Shown here: positions 12,965 through 16,436 of the stretch, one piece after another
Layout: the number at the start of each line of letters is the position of its first letter
Position numbering within the stretch: the first letter of the stretch is position 1
NCBI GenBank assembly: GCA_029258405.1
Contig: JARHYY010000011.1
Location: 1 to 16,436, forward strand
Direction: 5' to 3'
Source: Helicobacteraceae bacterium
GTDB taxonomy: Bacteria; Campylobacterota; Campylobacteria; Campylobacterales; Helicobacteraceae
DNA length: 16,436 bases
Translations under genes and position numbers: made by a program
The notes under the pieces: model-generated
The model's input: the letters and a program-made list of their open reading frames with translations, nothing else
Database searches by the model: none
What the model was told of the DNA's origin: nothing

Positions 12965-14079
12965 TCTCTATCTCCTAGTGCAAATTCCCAAAAGGGCATT
13001 ATGGTATGTGGTGTAGGGTAGGGATGTGTTTCTTGCGTATAGCCTAGTGTTAGGATATAGATATGCTTTAGAGTGAATGTTTCGGTTTGGGTTTTGTTGA
13101 TTCGTTTTGATATGGATTGTGTGCTTAAAAAGGGGGCGGCGATAATGCCTATATAGTAATGAGTATGTGAGATGATAAAATCACAGCTCTCTGAATAATA
13201 AATTTGTGAATCATTTTTAATAAGCTCAAGAAAAATAATATTCTCAAAAAGAGCAATAAAGTTGCGTTCATAAGAGATAGCATTAAATAGTGAAAAGTCC
13301 CAAAAATAAAGCTTCTTTGCTGCATGATTGTGGTTGAGCTTTGGCATAAGGTATATAAGCGATTCTCTTTGGTAGAGCTGTATAAAATGATAAACACTGT
13401 CTTTGCTGATGGTGTATTGTTTTTTAAGCTGTGTATAGAGATGGTGAATGCTTAAAGCATGTCCCATAAATTTTAAAGCGAAAGTGATTATAGGTGCTGT
13501 GGAATGCTGTGCTGATTTTATGATTTCTTGTTTGCGTATATCTTTTTTATATTCTTCTGTAAATGCTATTTCTGGTAATGTGCCATCAAGCAAGAAGTTA
13601 TTAAATAAATGTTGTAGATGGTTATTTCTTGGTGTAAAACTCATGTATTCTTCAAAATCAATACCATGTAATTGTTGTTGGTATATATTGCTTATTGGTT
13701 CTTTGGAGATTATTAGAGTAGGAATATTGTATTTTTCAAGTTCTTGTAATATATTGCTTTTTTGTATATGTAATGGGCTTACATGATCTAAGGCAAGAAA
13801 ATTGATTTTATGATATGCCATAAAGGAAAAAATATTTTTTTCTATATATTCTAAATGTGGTTTATTGCGAATATCATTATAATCGATAATAAGGGCTGAT
13901 GTAAATTGTTGTGCAGTGAGTTTTGCAAAAACGCTCTTTCCTACTTTTGGCGCACCATGCATATTAATAATGTTGTGCTGAGCAAAGTTTAATTGGAGTT
14001 TTCTTGCAAATGCTTTGGGGATGATTTTGTTTTTTTTCAGTATCCGCTCTAAGATTTCTATAATTTGCTCCTTATTCAT
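12958..14079 (-). CDS. P-loop ATPase, DUF4143-like
   Basis: A 373-residue protein with a Walker A GAPKVGKS (42-49), a hydrophobic strand FLALDHV as the Walker B candidate, and sensor-like LIISKEP. The rest matches the AAA-type ATP-binding proteins with a C-terminal DUF4143-like module: winged-helix ISKDSVYHFIQLYQRESLIYLM followed by YFWDFSLFNAIS and LFENIIFLELIKN. The terminal nuclease-like core seen in such proteins appears degenerate here (SESCDFII without the following Lys strand). Function in the cell is unknown. Its start overlaps the permease stop by eight bases and its end overlaps rnhB by seven, so translation is coupled across all three genes; its own ribosome site (AAGGA) nearly abuts the ATG. 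Confidence 0.8.
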   Translation of the reverse strand: MNKEQIIEILERILKKNKIIPKAFARKLQLNFAQHNIINMHGAPKVGKSVFAKLTAQQFTSALIIDYNDIRNKPHLEYIEKNIFSFMAYHKINFLALDHVSPLHIQKSNILQELEKYNIPTLIISKEPISNIYQQQLHGIDFEEYMSFTPRNNHLQHLFNNFLLDGTLPEIAFTEEYKKDIRKQEIIKSAQHSTAPIITFALKFMGHALSIHHLYTQLKKQYTISKDSVYHFIQLYQRESLIYLMPKLNHNHAAKKLYFWDFSLFNAISYERNFIALFENIIFLELIKNDSQIYYSESCDFIISHTHYYIGIIAAPFLSTQSISKRINKTQTETFTLKHIYILTLGYTQETHPYPTPHTIMPFWEFALGDREW

Positions 14080-15298
14080 TCCTTAACACTATAAGGGGAT
14101 CAATCTGTGATGCTTTTTTTGCTGGATAAAATGAAGAAAACAGCACAACCAATAAACTCCCGATAATAATCATGCTAAAATCAATCCATGAGAGCTCTAA
14201 GGGAAGCTGTGTGCTCCCATAAACATCAGCGGGTAAAGATATAACAGGAAAGCTCGCAAGAACCCATAATATGAACGCCCCAAGCAAAACGCCAACAACG
14301 ATGCCACCTATGCCAATTATGCTCCCTACGCGAAAAAAGATAGAGCGAATCTCTTTTTTGCTCATACCAAGACTTAAGAGCAGGGCAATTTCTTTACGGC
14401 GATTCATTACTGTCATGAGCAATGAAGTAATAATATTAAGCGATGCAATAAGGATAATGAGCATAAGCACGATAAAAAGGGCATATTTTTCAAGCTCTAG
14501 GGCGGCAAAAAAGTTGCCATTTTGCTCCCACCAGCCAATAACTCTATAACCATTTGGTAGCCATTCTTGGATGCTTTGAATATCTTTTGTGGGCGTGTTG
14601 CTATGTATTCGTATGCCATCATACATGCCTGCTGGGGTTTGCTTAATGAGTCTTAGGGCATCTATGGTGATAAAAATATAGCCTTTATCATAAGCAATTA
14701 AGCCAGAATCAAAGATGGCTTTAATGTTAAATCTTTTCATTATGGGGGTAAGGTTAAGCCCAGTTGGTTGTATTTGCGTAAAGATAAGCATAAGCGGGAG
14801 CTCAATGCCTATTTGAAATTCTTTTGCCAAACCTTTGCCTATGAGTATATCAAATGTATTTTGAATAGGGCTTTTTCCTTCTGTTTCATATTGTTTAAGT
14901 GCATTATCAATAACTTCATTAAGATGTCGTTCTCTTTCAAAATCAACCCCAAAAACAATAGCACCTTCCATTAAGTTGCCAGATTTTGATATAGCTTGAA
15001 GTCTTAAAAATGGACTAAATTTAAATTGTGGAAAATCTTGCTCTAAGGCAAGAAGCATTTCATGCGATACCCCTTTATACATTGTAGGGTAAATGGTAAG
15101 CGGATAATTCATAGTAAAAAGCTTTCGTTGAAACTCTTTATCAAATCCATTCATTATAGACATGCTTACCATGAGCACCATAACGCCAATAGCAACACCA
15201 AGAAATGCCAAAATGGCTGTTATAGAGATAAATGGTTGATTTCTATCAAATCGTAAGTAACAACGAACAATAAAACTTATAATATTTTTTTTTGTCAT
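14072..15298 (-). CDS. LolC/LolE-family ABC transporter permease
   Basis: A 408-residue inner-membrane permease of the lipoprotein-releasing LolCE family, which extracts lipoproteins for transfer to LolA together with the LolD ATPase. It has four membrane helices (about 22-46, 272-297, 325-349, 372-391) with a large periplasmic domain between the first two, the layout of LolC/E rather than MacB. Signatures: YLRF near the start, MNRRKEIALLLSLGMS in the FtsX-like coupling segment (298-312), and the terminal YPAKKASQIDPLIVLRNE-type motif. Epsilonproteobacteria commonly carry one such permease rather than a C/E pair. Start: ATG 15298 has AGGA upstream and about 24 bases of leader from a TATAAT box; the earlier ATG at 15316 would leave only about six. 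A run of nine A follows the start codon. Confidence 0.87.
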   Translation of the reverse strand: MTKKNIISFIVRCYLRFDRNQPFISITAILAFLGVAIGVMVLMVSMSIMNGFDKEFQRKLFTMNYPLTIYPTMYKGVSHEMLLALEQDFPQFKFSPFLRLQAISKSGNLMEGAIVFGVDFERERHLNEVIDNALKQYETEGKSPIQNTFDILIGKGLAKEFQIGIELPLMLIFTQIQPTGLNLTPIMKRFNIKAIFDSGLIAYDKGYIFITIDALRLIKQTPAGMYDGIRIHSNTPTKDIQSIQEWLPNGYRVIGWWEQNGNFFAALELEKYALFIVLMLIILIASLNIITSLLMTVMNRRKEIALLLSLGMSKKEIRSIFFRVGSIIGIGGIVVGVLLGAFILWVLASFPVISLPADVYGSTQLPLELSWIDFSMIIIGSLLVVLFSSFYPAKKASQIDPLIVLRNE

Positions 15299-15328
15299 TA
15301 TTGCTATAATCCTCATAATTTTTGTTGC

Positions 15329-15334
15329 ATTATA
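15329..15334 (-). promoter_or_regulatory. Probable -10 box of the permease-ATPase-rnhB operon
   Basis: TATAAT on the minus strand, predicting transcription from about 15322. This spacing argues for translation from ATG 15298 rather than 15316. Confidence 0.5.
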
Positions 15335-15470
15335 CTCAAAATATTTTTTTATTTGTTGAATTGTTAATAATTTTTGCTTAAGATGTATTTTGAGATTTGT
15401 TGTTGCTCATTGTTTTAATCTCTTATTTAACACGAAAATTATATAATCACTTTACAAGAGAAAATAGTTC

Positions 15471-15476
15471 TATAAT
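15471..15476 (+). promoter_or_regulatory. Probable -10 box of the SapC-family gene
   Basis: TATAAT 38 bases before the SapC-family ATG, giving a leader of about 30 bases that holds AAGGAG. A second TATAAT at 15442-15447 is an alternative. The 197-base gap to the permease is a divergent promoter region with no gene seen in it. Confidence 0.5.
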
Positions 15477-15513
15477 AAAATATGAATACTATAAAAGAGT
15501 AAAAGGAGTTTAA

Positions 15514-16299
15514 ATGTTTTCTCATCTCACTGTGGTAACAGCAGAAAACTTTAAAGAAAAAGGCTTTAAAAAAAATCCTGATTTTTTGTTTGTAAAAAAT
15601 GAAACAGTTTGTGAAATTACTTATGATGAAATGGCAGATGCTCTTATTTCTTTTCCTATAGCAATGATTTTTAGAGATGAAGTACCTAAGCTTGTTATTT
15701 TAATGTCTGTTTTGCCTGAACAAAATTGTTTTGTATCACCTGATGGAAGATGGCTTGGCGGGTATGTACCCCATATTATTAGGAGCTTTCCTTTTACATT
15801 GTATCCAGATCCAGATGATACAAACAATTGTTTGCTCTGTATCGAAACATCAGCTATTAGGGATATTGGTGGAAAGGATGTTCAAGAAATTTTTACCGAT
15901 GATGGTATAGCTAATGCATCTTTTCAAAAATTTATTGAACAATGGCAAAGCTTTAGAACTAATCAGGCTCTGACTAATCAAGCACTAAAAAGCTTGGTTG
16001 CAGCCGATATATTTGTGGAATGGGAGCTTGTTGTTTCGGCTAAAGATGGGGAGCAGTCTATAGGAGGTATATTCCGTGTTGATGAAGAAAAGCTCTACAA
16101 CCTCCCTCAAGAAACTTTAGCAAATCTTAGCAAAAGCGGTGCATTGACTATTGCGTATGCCCAAATTCTTTCTCGTAGAAGAATTTTTAATTTACGCGAA
16201 AGAGTAACTGAATATACTCAATACCTTTCAGAAAAAGAAAAATTTCAAGAACAAGTTACTAAAACAAATGAAGCTGGCACTATTACATGGGGCTTTTAG
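15514..16299 (+). CDS. SapC-family protein
   Basis: A 261-residue cytosolic-looking protein with no signal peptide or membrane helix. It matches the SapC family, named for a Campylobacter fetus protein encoded with the S-layer secretion genes. Family marks: FPIAMIFRDEVPKLVILMSVLP (47-68), FVSPDGRWLGGYVPHIIRSFPF (73-94), and a C-terminal IGGIFRVDEEKLYNLPQETL segment with a helical tail. The molecular role of the family is not settled, and no SapD/E/F secretion genes or S-layer gene accompany it here, so an S-layer link is not implied. AAGGAG lies six bases before the ATG. The stop codon is part of a 9-bp hairpin. Confidence 0.82.
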   Translation: MFSHLTVVTAENFKEKGFKKNPDFLFVKNETVCEITYDEMADALISFPIAMIFRDEVPKLVILMSVLPEQNCFVSPDGRWLGGYVPHIIRSFPFTLYPDPDDTNNCLLCIETSAIRDIGGKDVQEIFTDDGIANASFQKFIEQWQSFRTNQALTNQALKSLVAADIFVEWELVVSAKDGEQSIGGIFRVDEEKLYNLPQETLANLSKSGALTIAYAQILSRRRIFNLRERVTEYTQYLSEKEKFQEQVTKTNEAGTITWGF

Positions 16300-16317
16300 G
16301 TATTTAGCAATACCTAA
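16295..16317. terminator. Hairpin overlapping the SapC-family stop codon
   Basis: TTAGGTATT (16296-16304), loop TAGC, AATACCTAA (16309-16317): a perfect 9-bp stem that includes the TAG stop. It is A/T-rich and followed only by CCCTTT, so it may be a weak terminator or part of the border of the element to its right. Confidence 0.35.
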
Positions 16318-16352
16318 CCCTTTGAAGTTATCTCTAGCTTTTCCCCTTATCT

Positions 16353-16382
16353 CAAACCGTGCAAGCTTTCACCGCACGGCTT
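16353..16382 (-). other. Group II intron domain V-like hairpin (possible intron 3' end or remnant)
   Basis: On the minus strand AAGCCGTGC pairs over nine bases with GCACGGTTT (one G-T wobble), closed through GGT-GAAA-GCT with a GAAA loop. The AGCCGTGCGGTGAAAG...GCACGGTTT string and the following AAGGGGAAAAGCTAG resemble bacterial group II intron domain V and the start of domain VI. It is about four bases shorter than the usual 34, with a reduced upper stem and one-base bulge, so it may be degenerate. No reverse transcriptase ORF is in the window; it would lie to the right of base 16436. Confidence 0.4.
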
Positions 16383-16436
16383 GCCATAATTTTAAATTAT
16401 CATTTCATCTATTCAAATAAACAAAGAACCTTTTAT

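Noticed and set aside
1..16436. CRISPR arrays, tRNA or rRNA genes, insertion-sequence transposases
   Set aside because: No regularly spaced repeats, no cloverleaf-like or rRNA segments, and no transposase or integrase reading frames were seen in the window.

Overview
The window is low-GC DNA from an epsilonproteobacterium, most likely an enterohepatic Helicobacter or close relative. Support: an Opr-type porin, strong AAGGAG ribosome sites with TATAAT -10 boxes and little -35 signal, a lolC-like/ATPase/rnhB cluster, a SapC-family protein, and a poly-G tract of the kind that drives phase variation in this group. Species cannot be fixed from sequence alone.

Layout. 1-1290 (+): the 3' part of an ExaC/AldB-type aldehyde dehydrogenase. 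1291-1590: convergent gap with two clean hairpins. 1591-9178 (-): a compact accessory operon, read from right to left. It holds a HerA/DUF87-type DNA-translocase ATPase split by a G10 tract, a PD-(D/E)XK nuclease, a full dynamin-like GTPase, a small one-pass membrane protein and a second, short dynamin-like GTPase. 9436-10828 (-): porin and, upstream of it, a 49-residue FeoB-associated-type Cys-rich membrane protein. 10829-11171: gene-free, AT-rich. 11172-12317 (-): CDF-type transporter with an unusual metal site and long N-terminal tail. 12428-15298 (-): overlapping operon of a LolC/E-like permease, a DUF4143-like ATPase and RNase HII. 15514-16299 (+): SapC-family protein. 16353-16382 (-): hairpin resembling a group II intron domain V, suggesting an intron or remnant just beyond the right edge.

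The main find is the 1591-9178 operon. Its first gene is out of frame in this assembly. The 105-codon 5' ORF enters a run of ten G and stops seven bases after it, while the 944-codon ATPase frame is open back to the same run with no stop. Eleven or eight G would join them into one 1073- or 1072-residue protein. The internal ATG of the ATPase ORF has no visible Shine-Dalgarno site, so G10 probably means OFF. Translocase plus nuclease plus two dynamin-like GTPases plus a membrane peptide, behind a phase switch, looks like an anti-phage or anti-plasmid system that could join DNA attack with membrane remodelling. That function is inference. HerA-nuclease pairs and dynamin-like pairs are each known in defence, but I do not recognise this five-gene combination as a described system.
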